A stretch of DNA of 19,898 nucleotides from WHSM01 sp050701635. Lineage in GTDB: Bacteria; Actinomycetota; Actinomycetes; Mycobacteriales; Micromonosporaceae. Of this stretch, positions 13,368 to 19,898 are shown piece after piece. The position numbers and the translations under genes are program-made. Every line of letters starts with the position of its first letter. Position 1 is the first letter of the stretch. The DNA is taken from assembly GCA_050701635.1 (NCBI GenBank), contig JBOGDF010000061.1, positions 1 to 19,898 of the forward strand. The letters run 5' to 3'. The notes below the pieces were generated by a model that worked only from the letters and a program-made list of their open reading frames with translations, was not told the origin of the DNA and searched no databases.

Positions 13368-13537
13368 CGCGGCCTCCTGGCGTCTCACCGCCAACCACAG
13401 CACCGGGCGGCGGCGCGCGCAGGCGGATCGCCGACAAACCGGACGAACGGCGGAGCGGGACGAGCCAGAACGGTCCGCGCGGGGCGCGGCGGACGGCGGG
13501 TGCGTCATGACCACCCCAGTCCCCGGATGTTCCGCTG
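13368..13537. other. Gap between kdpE and decarboxylase
   Basis: Contains a ribosome-binding site for the decarboxylase (complement of 13371-13379) and a GC-rich imperfect hairpin GTCCGCGC/GCGCGG-C-GGAC near 13473-13494 that could terminate the kdpE transcript. No coding signal of its own. Confidence 0.35.
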
Positions 13538-14203
13538 TCATGGTGTGAAGCGGTAGCCGATTCCGGGTTCGGTGACCAGGTAACGCGGCTGGGACGGGTC
13601 CGGTTCGAGTTTGCGCCGCAGGTTCGCCAGGTGTACGCGCAGGTAGTTGGTCTCGGTCTCGTACGCGGGTCCCCAGACTTCCCGCAGCAGCTGTTTCTGG
13701 GTAATGAGCTTGCCGGTGTGGCGTACCAGTACTTCGAGCAGGTGCCACTCGGTCGGGGTGAGGCGTACCTCTCCGGCTCCGGTGGTGACCCGTTTCGCGG
13801 CCAGGTCCACCGCGAACGCCGCGGTGCTCACCACGCTGGGCTCCGCCGCGGGTACGGCACGCCGCAGCGCCGCGCGTACCCGGGCCAGCAGCTCGTCCAT
13901 CCCGAACGGCTTGGTCACGTAGTCGTCGGCGCCGGCGTCCAGCGCGTCCACCTTGTCCGCCTCGGAGTGCCGGGCCGAGAGCACGATCACCGGTACGCTC
14001 GTCCAGCCGCGCAGCCCCTCCACCACCGTGACCCCGTGCATGTCCGGCAGTCCGAGGTCGAGCACCACCAGCTCGGGATGATGCTTCGCAGCAGCCGCCA
14101 GCGCGGTGGTGCCGTCGGTGGCGACCACGACCTGGTAGCCGCGCGCGGAGAGGTTGATCCGCAGCGCCCGCAGCAGCTGCGGGTCGTCATCGACCACCAG
14201 CAC
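13538..14203 (-). CDS. kdpE: KdpE-like OmpR-family response regulator
   Basis: A 221-aa response regulator. The receiver domain starts at once (LVVDDDPQLLRALRINLSA) with phospho-acceptor D49 (VVLDLGLPD), a switch Ser in VIVLSARH and the conserved Lys in TKPFGMDELLAR. The OmpR-type winged helix spans about 125-221 with LTPTEWHLLEVLVRHTGKLI and YLRVHLANLRRKLE and ends in YLVTEPGIGYRF. This is the KdpE subgroup, which controls potassium uptake. The start is GTG 14203; an in-frame stop lies upstream and the ATG at 14253 is in another frame. The start is 46 nt after the kinase stop, so the pair is co-transcribed with the kimA-like transporter. It probably binds the 17-bp direct repeats at 17624-17672. 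Confidence 0.88.
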   Translation of the reverse strand: MLVVDDDPQLLRALRINLSARGYQVVVATDGTTALAAAAKHHPELVVLDLGLPDMHGVTVVEGLRGWTSVPVIVLSARHSEADKVDALDAGADDYVTKPFGMDELLARVRAALRRAVPAAEPSVVSTAAFAVDLAAKRVTTGAGEVRLTPTEWHLLEVLVRHTGKLITQKQLLREVWGPAYETETNYLRVHLANLRRKLEPDPSQPRYLVTEPGIGYRFTP

Positions 14204-14249
14204 GGTGGTGGCCGCCTGCGTCCCGCCCGGCGGGGTCCCGGCCGGCTAC

Positions 14250-15605
14250 TCATGGCCGCTCCGCCAGCGGGAGGTCGACGGTCATGGTGAGGCCGCCGCC
14301 GGGCGTACCGGCCGGAGTGAGGGTGCCGCCCATCGCCTCGGTGAAGCCGCGTGCGATCGCCAGGCCCAGGCCCAGGCCACCTGCGGCGGTACGGTCGTGC
14401 AGCCGCTGGAACGGCTCGAAGATCCGCTCCCGATCCGGCTCCGGTACGCCAGGTCCGTGATCGGTAACCGCCAGCCGTACCCGGTCGCCGCGGACTTGGC
14501 CCCGCAGCTCGATCGGCCGACCGGGCGGGTTCGCGGCGTACGCATTTGCGACCAGGTTGGCGACCACGCGTGCCAGCAGGCCCGCGTCGGCGTACACCGG
14601 GGGAAGGTTGTCTGGCACATCGACCTGGGCGGGGGCACCGCCGGAGTGCAGCAACGCCGCCGCGACCACCGCGTCCAGCGGGACCGGCGCCAGCTGCACG
14701 CTCAGTACGCCGGCCTGTAGTCGGCTCATCGACAGCAGGTTCTCCACCAGCTCGTCCAGCCGGTCGGTGGACTCCTCGACGCCAGCCAGCAGCTCCGCGC
14801 GGTCACTGGCGGGCAGCTCCAGGTCGGGTTGCCGCAGCGTGCTCACCGCCGCCTTGATCCCGGCGAGGGGAGTGCGCAGGTCGTGCCCGACGGCGGCGAG
14901 CAGCGCGGAGCGTACCCGGTCGATCTCGGCGAGCTGGTCGGCGTGCGCCGCGGTCTCGGCGAGTCGCTGGGTCTCGAGGGTACGGACCGCGGCGGTGGCC
15001 ATCCGGGCGAGCGTACGGCGGTCCTCGGCGAAGACCTGGTGCCCCCAGGCCTGCAGCCGGATCCCGCCACCGGCGCGTACCGCGATCGCCGGCGGTGTCG
15101 GGGGCACCTCGCCGACCGCGGCGACCGTACGCCCGTGCTCGGTGAGCGCGACCGCGGCCATCCCGAAGGTCTCGCGTACCTGGTCGAGCAGCCGGGGCAG
15201 CGACTGCTCGGCGACCGGGGTGGCGGCGGCTCGGGCGAGCAGCGTGGCCTCGGCGTCGCGGCGGGCGGTGGTGGCCCGCTGCCGGGCGGCGACGTCGACC
15301 GCCACGCTCACCGCGCCCGCGACCAGCACGTACACCACCAGCACGATCACGTGGTCGCCGCTCTCCACCACGAACGTGTGGTACGGCGGTACGAAGAAGA
15401 AGTTCACCGCCAGGTCCGCGGCGACCACCGCGCCGAGCGCCGGCCACATTCCACCCACCACGGCTGCGGCCACCACCGGCACCAGGAACAACAGCGCCAC
15501 GCTGGCCAGCGACACGGACTGCCGGGCCGGCACCAGGAGCCCGACCAGCACCGCCACCCCGGCGACCGCGATCACCGCCCCCGCCAAGATCCGCCGCGTA
15601 CCCAC
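14250..15605 (-). CDS. Short KdpD-like sensor histidine kinase (DUF4118, no KdpD/USP input half)
   Basis: A 451-aa membrane kinase corresponding to the C-terminal half of KdpD. The DUF4118 membrane part occupies about 1-108 with helices near 8-25, 32-52, 56-75 and 86-104 and the family motif NFFFVPPYHTF. A degenerate GAF-like segment lies near 135-210. The HisKA domain has H241 in AAVGHDLRTPLAGIKA, then N-box VVANLVANAYAANPPG and G-boxes VTDHGPGVPEPD and GLGLGLAIARGF. Full KdpD (usually about 850-900 aa) has an N-terminal KdpD plus USP-like half, absent here. The GTG start at 15605 shares one base with the transporter stop (TAGTG), so there was never room for that half in this operon. Partner of the following kdpE; potassium or turgor sensing is inferred. 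Confidence 0.85.
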   Translation of the reverse strand: MGTRRILAGAVIAVAGVAVLVGLLVPARQSVSLASVALLFLVPVVAAAVVGGMWPALGAVVAADLAVNFFFVPPYHTFVVESGDHVIVLVVYVLVAGAVSVAVDVAARQRATTARRDAEATLLARAAATPVAEQSLPRLLDQVRETFGMAAVALTEHGRTVAAVGEVPPTPPAIAVRAGGGIRLQAWGHQVFAEDRRTLARMATAAVRTLETQRLAETAAHADQLAEIDRVRSALLAAVGHDLRTPLAGIKAAVSTLRQPDLELPASDRAELLAGVEESTDRLDELVENLLSMSRLQAGVLSVQLAPVPLDAVVAAALLHSGGAPAQVDVPDNLPPVYADAGLLARVVANLVANAYAANPPGRPIELRGQVRGDRVRLAVTDHGPGVPEPDRERIFEPFQRLHDRTAAGGLGLGLAIARGFTEAMGGTLTPAGTPGGGLTMTVDLPLAERP

Positions 15606-17584
15606 TAGTCAGTTATACGGCCAGCGGTGGCCTTGGGGCGCCGGTCGGTACCAACGGAGGCCAGTTCGCGTTCGTCGGCGCGGCTGGAGGCGAGCTGCCA
15701 CGGCACGTTGGTCACCATCACGCCGCGCTGGAACAGCAGCCGAGCCTTGAGCCGGAACGCCGACTGGTTGTGCAACAACTGCTCCCACCAGTGGCCCACC
15801 ACGTACTCGGGGATGTAGACCACGACCAGGTCCCGGGGGTGGTCGCCGCGCAGCGAGGCGATGTGCTGCAGCACCGGGTTGGTGATGTCGCGATATGCCC
15901 CTTCCAGCACGGTCAGGGACACCGGGATGCCGCGCTCGGCCCACTCGGTCTGCAGCGCCCGCAGCTCCTCCGGGCTGGTCGCGACGGTGAGCGCGGTCAG
16001 GGTGTCGGGACGAGTGGCCCGGGCGTACGCCAAGGCCCGCAGCGTCGGCTTGTGCAGCTTCGACACCAGCACCACGGCGTGGATCCGGGACGGCAGCACC
16101 ACACCGCCCGGCTCGGGCTCCAGCTCCGCCGCCACGTGCCGGTAGTGCCGGCTGATCGCCCGCATCAGGAGGTACAGCGCCGGCATCGCGATCACCACCA
16201 GGTAGGCCCCGTTGAGGAACTTCGTCACCAGTACCACCAGCAGTACCACGCCGGTGAGCGCTGCCCCGAACGCGTTGATCCCCCGGTTCCACTGCAGTCC
16301 GCGTCGTACCCGGGCGCCGCGTTCCACTCGCAGCAGCCGGGTCCAGTGCACCACCATGCCCGCCTGCGAGAGTGTGAACGAGACGAACACCCCGATGATG
16401 TAGAGCTGGATCAGCCGGCTGGTCGAGGCGTCGAAGACCCAGATCAGCACCCCCGCGAGCACCGCCAGGATCACGATCCCGTTGCTGAAAACCAGCCGGT
16501 CGCCGCGCCGCGCGAACTGCCGCGGCAGGTAGCCGTCCTGCCCCAGGATCGAGGCCAGGATCGGGAACCCGTTGAACGCTGTGTTCGCCGCCAGGATCAG
16601 GATCGCGGCGGTGAAGCCCTGTACCGCGAAGAAGAGCAGCCCGTCGTACCCGAAGACCGCGCCCGCTACCTGGGCGATCGCGGTGCGCTGCTGGTAGTCC
16701 GCCGGCGCCGCGAGCAGGTGCGCCGGGTCCTCCGCGAACGTGACGCCGGTGCCGATCGCCAGCGCGGTGATCCCGATGAACATCGCGATCGTGATGCCGC
16801 CCATGACGGCCAAGGTGTCGGCCGCGTTGCGCTCCTTAGGAGCTTTGAAGTGGGGTACGCCGTTGCTCACCGCCTCCACCCCGGTCAGCGCCGTACAGCC
16901 CTGCGCGAACGCCCGCAGCGCGAGAAACACCGCGAGCGCCCCCGTGGCCTGCATCGCCGGCGTGATCTCGAACCCGGCCGACTCGGCCACCGGGGTGTCA
17001 CCGGCCGCGAACCGCCACGCCCCCCAGCTGATCATCGCGAAGATCACCGCGATGAACCCGTACGTCGGGACCGCGAACACGGTGCCCGACTCCTTCACGC
17101 CGCGCAGGTTCATCAGCGCCAGCACCAGCACGAACCCCAGCGAGATCGCCACCGCGTACGGCTTGGCGATCAGGAACGCCGAGGTGATCGCATCCACCCC
17201 CGCCGCGACCGACACCGCGACGGTCAGCACGTAGTCGACTAGCAGCGCACTCGCCGCCACCAGGGAAGCGTTCGCCCCCAGGTTGGCCCGGCTCACTGCG
17301 TACGCCCCACCGCCGCTGGGATACGCGAAACACGTCTTCCGGTACGACGTGACCACCACAGCCAGCAGCACAATCACCGCGAACGCCACCCACGGCGTCA
17401 GGAAGAACAACGCCAGCCCGCCCAGGCTCAACGCCCGCAGGATCTCCTCGGTGGCGTACGCGTTCGACGACAACGGGTCGGAGCAGAACACCGGCAACGC
17501 CAGCTTCTTCGGCAGCAGCGTCTCGCCCAGCCGCTCACTCCGCAGCGGGCGACCGACCAGCAGCCGCTTGGTCCACGTCAGCAC
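15605..17584 (-). CDS. kimA: KimA-like APC-superfamily potassium importer
   Basis: A 659-aa inner-membrane transporter. The N-terminal LLVGRPLRSERLGETLLPKK and CSDPLSSNAYATEEIL, then YPSGGGAYAVSRANLG and ASALLVDYVLTVAVSVAAGV plus DAITSAF, follow B. subtilis KimA motif by motif. Later blocks also agree: ALTGVEAVSNGVPHFK, AANTAFNGFPILASILGQDG, GDRLVFSNGI and FTLSQAGMVVHW. KimA is a high-affinity K+/H+ symporter of about 607 aa. Some 12 membrane helices are followed by a cytosolic tail (about 480-640) ending in HNQSAFRLKARLLFQRGVMV, also as in KimA. The GTG start at 17584 has GGGG just upstream, a short spacing. It heads an operon with the KdpDE-like pair, which strengthens the potassium call over the generic 'amino-acid permease' label. 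KUP or other APC substrates remain possible. Confidence 0.8.
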   Translation of the reverse strand: MLTWTKRLLVGRPLRSERLGETLLPKKLALPVFCSDPLSSNAYATEEILRALSLGGLALFFLTPWVAFAVIVLLAVVVTSYRKTCFAYPSGGGAYAVSRANLGANASLVAASALLVDYVLTVAVSVAAGVDAITSAFLIAKPYAVAISLGFVLVLALMNLRGVKESGTVFAVPTYGFIAVIFAMISWGAWRFAAGDTPVAESAGFEITPAMQATGALAVFLALRAFAQGCTALTGVEAVSNGVPHFKAPKERNAADTLAVMGGITIAMFIGITALAIGTGVTFAEDPAHLLAAPADYQQRTAIAQVAGAVFGYDGLLFFAVQGFTAAILILAANTAFNGFPILASILGQDGYLPRQFARRGDRLVFSNGIVILAVLAGVLIWVFDASTSRLIQLYIIGVFVSFTLSQAGMVVHWTRLLRVERGARVRRGLQWNRGINAFGAALTGVVLLVVLVTKFLNGAYLVVIAMPALYLLMRAISRHYRHVAAELEPEPGGVVLPSRIHAVVLVSKLHKPTLRALAYARATRPDTLTALTVATSPEELRALQTEWAERGIPVSLTVLEGAYRDITNPVLQHIASLRGDHPRDLVVVYIPEYVVGHWWEQLLHNQSAFRLKARLLFQRGVMVTNVPWQLASSRADERELASVGTDRRPKATAGRITD

Positions 17585-17623
17585 GTACCCCAGCCAACCG
17601 CCGCCATCGCCCGTGCTCGCCGA

Positions 17624-17672
17624 TCTTGACGCGCCCTTAGCGCCGACCGCAGCCGTCTTGGCGCACCCTTAA
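17624..17672 (-). promoter_or_regulatory. Paired 17-bp direct repeats, candidate KdpE operator
   Basis: TCTTGACGCGCCCTTAG (17624-17640) and TCTTGGCGCACCCTTAA (17656-17672) match at 14 of 17 positions and are spaced exactly 32 bp, about three helical turns, so both face the same side of the DNA. On the minus strand they read CTAAGGGCGCGTCAAGA and TTAAGGGTGCGCCAAGA, 39 nt and more upstream of kimA. Tandem direct repeats are what OmpR/KdpE dimers bind. They may also act on the divergent DUF389 gene. Confidence 0.6.
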
Positions 17673-17848
17673 CATGTGTGTACGGTCCACAACCGCCTGG
17701 CGATCTTCAATCCACTCCCCCGAGCGCGGAACGGTACGGCCGTGCGCCCGCCCAAGGCGCCGTGTGGGGCACCTCATGCCCGACGAACCAGTGGTCGGTA
17801 GGCCCGGCCGCGATGCTCGCTCTGCGCGGTGTGCCAGGATCGGTGACC

Positions 17849-18070
17849 ATGCTGCACCTGCGCATCATCACACCGGCGGACCGTACGCAGTCGGTGGTGG
17901 ACGTCCTAAGCGGCCACTCCGGCGCCACCCATGTGATTGTGCTGCCGGCCGCGGCGCGGCAGCCTGCCGGAGACGTGGTGCTGTGTGACGTGGTGCGTGA
18001 GGCGGCGACGCCGGTGTTGGAGCGGCTGCGAGCTCTCGGCATCGACGGGCAGGGCGGCGTTCTTGCGAGC
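17849..18070 (+). pseudogene. DUF389 protein, N-terminal fragment
   Basis: From ATG 17849 the sequence MLHLRIITPADRTQSVVDVL, then THVIVLPAAARQPAGDVVLC and DVVREAATPVLERLRALGI, is the N-terminal ferredoxin-like part of DUF389 membrane proteins (TIGR00341-type). Similarity fades after about residue 72 (nt about 18060). The membrane domain of 200 or more residues is missing; the frame runs on to 18541 only by chance, through an antisense gene relic and a MITE-like element. The gene is divergent from kimA and shares its upstream region, so it once had its own promoter here. Non-functional as seen. Confidence 0.7.
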
Positions 18071-19116
18071 GACGAAATGCTGGTCAGGCACGAGGAGGTC
18101 GTCCGGGAAGGGCTGGAACGCAAACGGGTTGTCGAAGCGGAACACGACAGGTGTCGTGTGAGATTCAGGCGACCAGCCTCGCACCAGCGCGAAGACGCAA
18201 CCGACCCGGCGGTTTGTTCCCTCGGGGTGCGCTCGGTTGATGCCGAAGGTTCCGTTACGGCGTCGGATCGGGCGGGCCGCACCGGGATCACCCACAGGGA
18301 AGGTGATCGCATCGTCGCCATAAAGGGCGTCCACAAGATCTTCCGTGCCAGAAAGGTAGTCGCGTACCGTGATCCTGACGGCCGTGTCTGGCCCCACCCG
18401 GACGACGAATCCGGGTCATTGCAACACTTCCAAGGTCGGGTGTTGCGATCACCGCTAGAACCTAAGCCGTCCAGGTGGGGCCAACTGAGACCGTCAGAAT
18501 CACGTACCGCAACCGCCACAGCAAATGGCCTGTCGCGATGATCGTATGCTCCTCCGACCTTATGGCTGATGTTGCGGCGGAGTCGACGAGTGCTCCGGGG
18601 GAAGCCGGCAACAGTGGGTCCGGCCACGATTAGGTGGTCATCCGAGTAGACCCGCCCGCCGTGGGGGCGGGGGACGAACTGGAAGGACAAGACGACCTGA
18701 TCACTGGTGTAGGTCGCGGTCGGGTAGTCATCGCGGGCCAGGTCCGCCGCCGGGACTGGCATGTTAGCCACAGTCCGACTCAGCCAGTTCGCCACCGCCG
18801 TGACGCGGGGCTGGCTGGTCCAGTCGATGACGTCGATGATCGCGCACCACTCACTCGGCGGTACGCGTCGGTTTATCTCTGCAACCAAGCTGCCGTTGCG
18901 CGCAACCTCGGAGTCGAACTCCTCGTCTGGGAACAGTGTGAGCAACTCGATGCCAGCGAGGTACTTGGCGGACCTGTAGAGCCTAAAGTCGGGGCTGTCA
19001 TTGTCTTCCTCGTACCGAGGCTCGCAACTCCGGCGCAGCAAATGATTCAAGTACTGCTCATCAAGAGCCTGGAGAACACCAACCTCGTCATCACCGCGTA
19101 GGCGGCTGAGAACCAT
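18065..19116 (-). pseudogene. Gene of unknown function, broken by a MITE-like insertion
   Basis: Minus-strand coding DNA in two frames. The first (from ATG 19116) runs QALDEQYLNHLLRR, YEEDNDSPDFRLYRSAKYLA, EWCAIIDVIDWTSQPRVTAV and HLIVAGPTVAGFP to AYDHRDRPFAVAVAV. The second continues VRDYLSGTEDLVDALYGDDA, then NGTFGINRAHPEGTNRRVG, then VVFRFDNPFAFQPFPDDLLV. They join in frame exactly when 18370-18502 and one 7-bp duplication are removed, giving roughly 310 aa. I do not recognise a named family; it resembles actinobacterial hypothetical proteins with a DRPF(V/A)xAV motif, possibly nuclease-like, which I cannot prove. Upstream of ATG 19116 the frame stays open and protein-like (SDPTQEEARTARAAIGRLYG) to about 19200 with no start codon, so the 5' end may be lost to the adjacent IS. 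The 3' end is cut at the DUF389 junction. Confidence 0.55.
18363..18509. mobile_element. 133-bp MITE-like element with 7-bp target duplication
   Basis: The element spans 18370-18502. The left end TGATCCTGACGG and TGGCCCCACC and the inverted right end TGATTCTGACGG and TGGCCCCACC agree at 28 of 37 positions. CGTACCG flanks it on both sides (18363-18369 and 18503-18509). A central GCAACAC/GTGTTGC pair (18421-18427, 18440-18446) lets the whole unit fold into one long hairpin. Removing element plus one duplication (140 bp) restores the frame of the host gene, which confirms the insertion. No coding capacity, so it must have been mobilised by a transposase elsewhere. Confidence 0.85.
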
Positions 19117-19247
19117 TTGCTGACGATCTCCGAACTCGCCATAGAGTCGGCCGATTGCCGCTCGGGCCGTGCGGGCTTCCTCCTGAGTTGGGTCACTTGA
19201 ACAGATTCTCGGGGCTGGATCGCTCTGACCTGCGATGATGCCTCTCC

Positions 19248-19270
19248 TTAGTGCGCCGCCAAGGCACTAA
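19248..19270. repeat. Short inverted repeat at the IS1634-type element end
   Basis: TTAGTGC (19248-19254) and GCACTAA (19264-19270) face each other across 9 nt, 22 nt before the transposase start. This is probably the terminal region or leader hairpin of the IS whose gene starts at 19292. I could not fix the exact IS border because the other end is outside the window. Confidence 0.4.
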
Positions 19271-19291
19271 TTTGGTCGGTAGGATCGGCCG

Positions 19292-19898
19292 GTGGCCTGG
19301 GTTCGTAGAGTTCGCACGGCCTCGGGGGCCACGGCGGTGCAGATCGCTGAGTCGGTGGCGGGTCGGCGTCGGATCGTTCGTCACGTCGGCTCCGCGCGTG
19401 ACGAGGCCGAGCTGGGACTGCTCATCGAGGAGGCGCGCCGGCTGCTGGTCGATGACCAGCAAGGGATTCTCGACCTCGGGATCACCCCAGCGGTCCCGAA
19501 GGCCACGATGGTCGCGCCCTCGACACAGGCGGGTCTTTTCCTCAGCACCGCTGCCGCACCGTCGAGGCAGGTGGTGCCGCGACCACGTGTGCTCAAGACC
19601 TCCTCCAGGCTGCTCTACGACGCCTTGGCCGGGGTGTACTCCAGCCTCGGGTTCGACGTCGTGGACGACGAGGTCTTTCGTGACCTGGTGATCGCGCGGG
19701 TGGTCGAGCCGACCAGCCTGCTCGACGTCGACCGGGTCCTGGCCGAGATGGGTCGACGCTCGGCGAGTCTCTCGACCCGCAAACGCACACTGCGGCGCGC
19801 ACACGTTGGCACCTATCGCGACCAGATCGCGACGGCCTGCTTCAACCACGCCCTCACGCACGGCGACGTCAGCCTGGTGCTCTACGACGTCACGACGC
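19292..19898 (+). CDS. IS1634-type (IS4 superfamily) transposase, 5' part
   Basis: From GTG 19292 an uninterrupted frame of 202 codons runs off the right edge. It reads VAWVRRVRTASGATAVQIAE, then RRRIVRHVGSARDEAELGLL and then EEARRLLVDDQQGILDLGI, the N-terminal signature of IS1634/IS4-type transposases. Further on come KTSSRLLYDALAGVYSSLGF, VFRDLVIARVVEPTSLLDVD and, at the edge, NHALTHGDVSLVLYDVTT, which contains the first catalytic Asp (LYDVTT). No frameshift or stop is seen, so the copy may be intact. It lies directly upstream of the broken minus-strand gene and may have removed that gene's start. Confidence 0.8.
   Translation, partial: MAWVRRVRTASGATAVQIAESVAGRRRIVRHVGSARDEAELGLLIEEARRLLVDDQQGILDLGITPAVPKATMVAPSTQAGLFLSTAAAPSRQVVPRPRVLKTSSRLLYDALAGVYSSLGFDVVDDEVFRDLVIARVVEPTSLLDVDRVLAEMGRRSASLSTRKRTLRRAHVGTYRDQIATACFNHALTHGDVSLVLYDVTT

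Noticed and set aside
13368..13748. N-terminal extension of the decarboxylase to 630 aa
   Set aside because: It overlaps kdpE, is low-complexity and lacks family similarity; ATG 13367 has a strong ribosome-binding site and gives the normal length.
15770..17242. 490-codon plus-strand frame opposite kimA
   Set aside because: Composition is dominated by H, R, Q and D as in antisense shadows of GC-rich genes; the minus-strand transporter is unmistakable.
17585..17720. c-di-AMP (ydaO-type) riboswitch before kimA
   Set aside because: The leader is too short and I find none of the expected conserved helices; only the two direct repeats stand out.
17707..18060. C-terminal part of a 469-codon minus-strand frame
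   Set aside because: Serine/threonine-rich shadow of the DUF389 fragment; the frame reached it only through the shift caused by the MITE-like insertion.
19193..19861. 222-codon minus-strand frame at the right edge
   Set aside because: Antisense to the IS1634-type transposase, which has clear family motifs on the plus strand.

Overview
GC-rich DNA with actinobacterial gene families throughout. The very frequent GTAC/CGTAC words in the potassium and decarboxylase genes suggest Micromonosporaceae or a near relative, but this assignment is tentative. The window joins a worn accessory region full of nested mobile DNA (about 1-8800 and 17.7-19.9 kb) to a quieter block of metabolic and regulatory genes (about 9-17.6 kb).

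Left part (1-4700). A minus-strand toxin-immunity module lies at 420-2769: the 3' end of an RHS-repeat protein ending in a GIY-YIG nuclease tip, followed 13 nt later by an Imm26-type immunity protein. It is bracketed by two direct copies of a tRNA-3'-end/terminator-like block (117-149 and 2909-2942), and a decayed tRNA-Lys(CTT) 3' half lies at 2789-2836. Next come an IS5-type transposase relic and two tandem secreted ricin-B-like proteins.

Nested elements (4731-8601). An ISAs1-family element has an exact 10-bp target duplication and 18-bp terminal repeats. A complete group II intron (2538 bp, minus strand, with its own reverse transcriptase/maturase) sits inside its transposase gene. The intron is antisense to the gene and splits the codon of the probable catalytic glutamate. 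Removing it restores a 389-aa reading frame exactly. The IS itself lies in a LuxR-family regulator relic.

Middle (8950-13400). Two DoxX-like membrane proteins flank a minus-strand COG2345/SufR-like HTH regulator with a Cys-rich tail. The second DoxX gene overlaps a GTP cyclohydrolase I gene (folE) by ATGA. This looks like a small redox-linked module. Another LuxR relic and a group II PLP-dependent decarboxylase follow.

Potassium module (13538-17584, minus strand). A KimA-like APC potassium importer, a short KdpD-like histidine kinase without the usual KdpD/USP input half, and a KdpE-like response regulator form a tightly packed operon. Two 17-bp direct repeats exactly 32 bp apart lie just upstream of kimA and are a good candidate KdpE operator.

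Right part (17849-19898). A DUF389 gene is cut off and fused tail to tail with a decayed minus-strand gene of unknown function. A 133-bp MITE-like element with a 7-bp target duplication interrupts that second gene, and excising it in silico restores the frame. The window ends inside an IS1634-type transposase gene.
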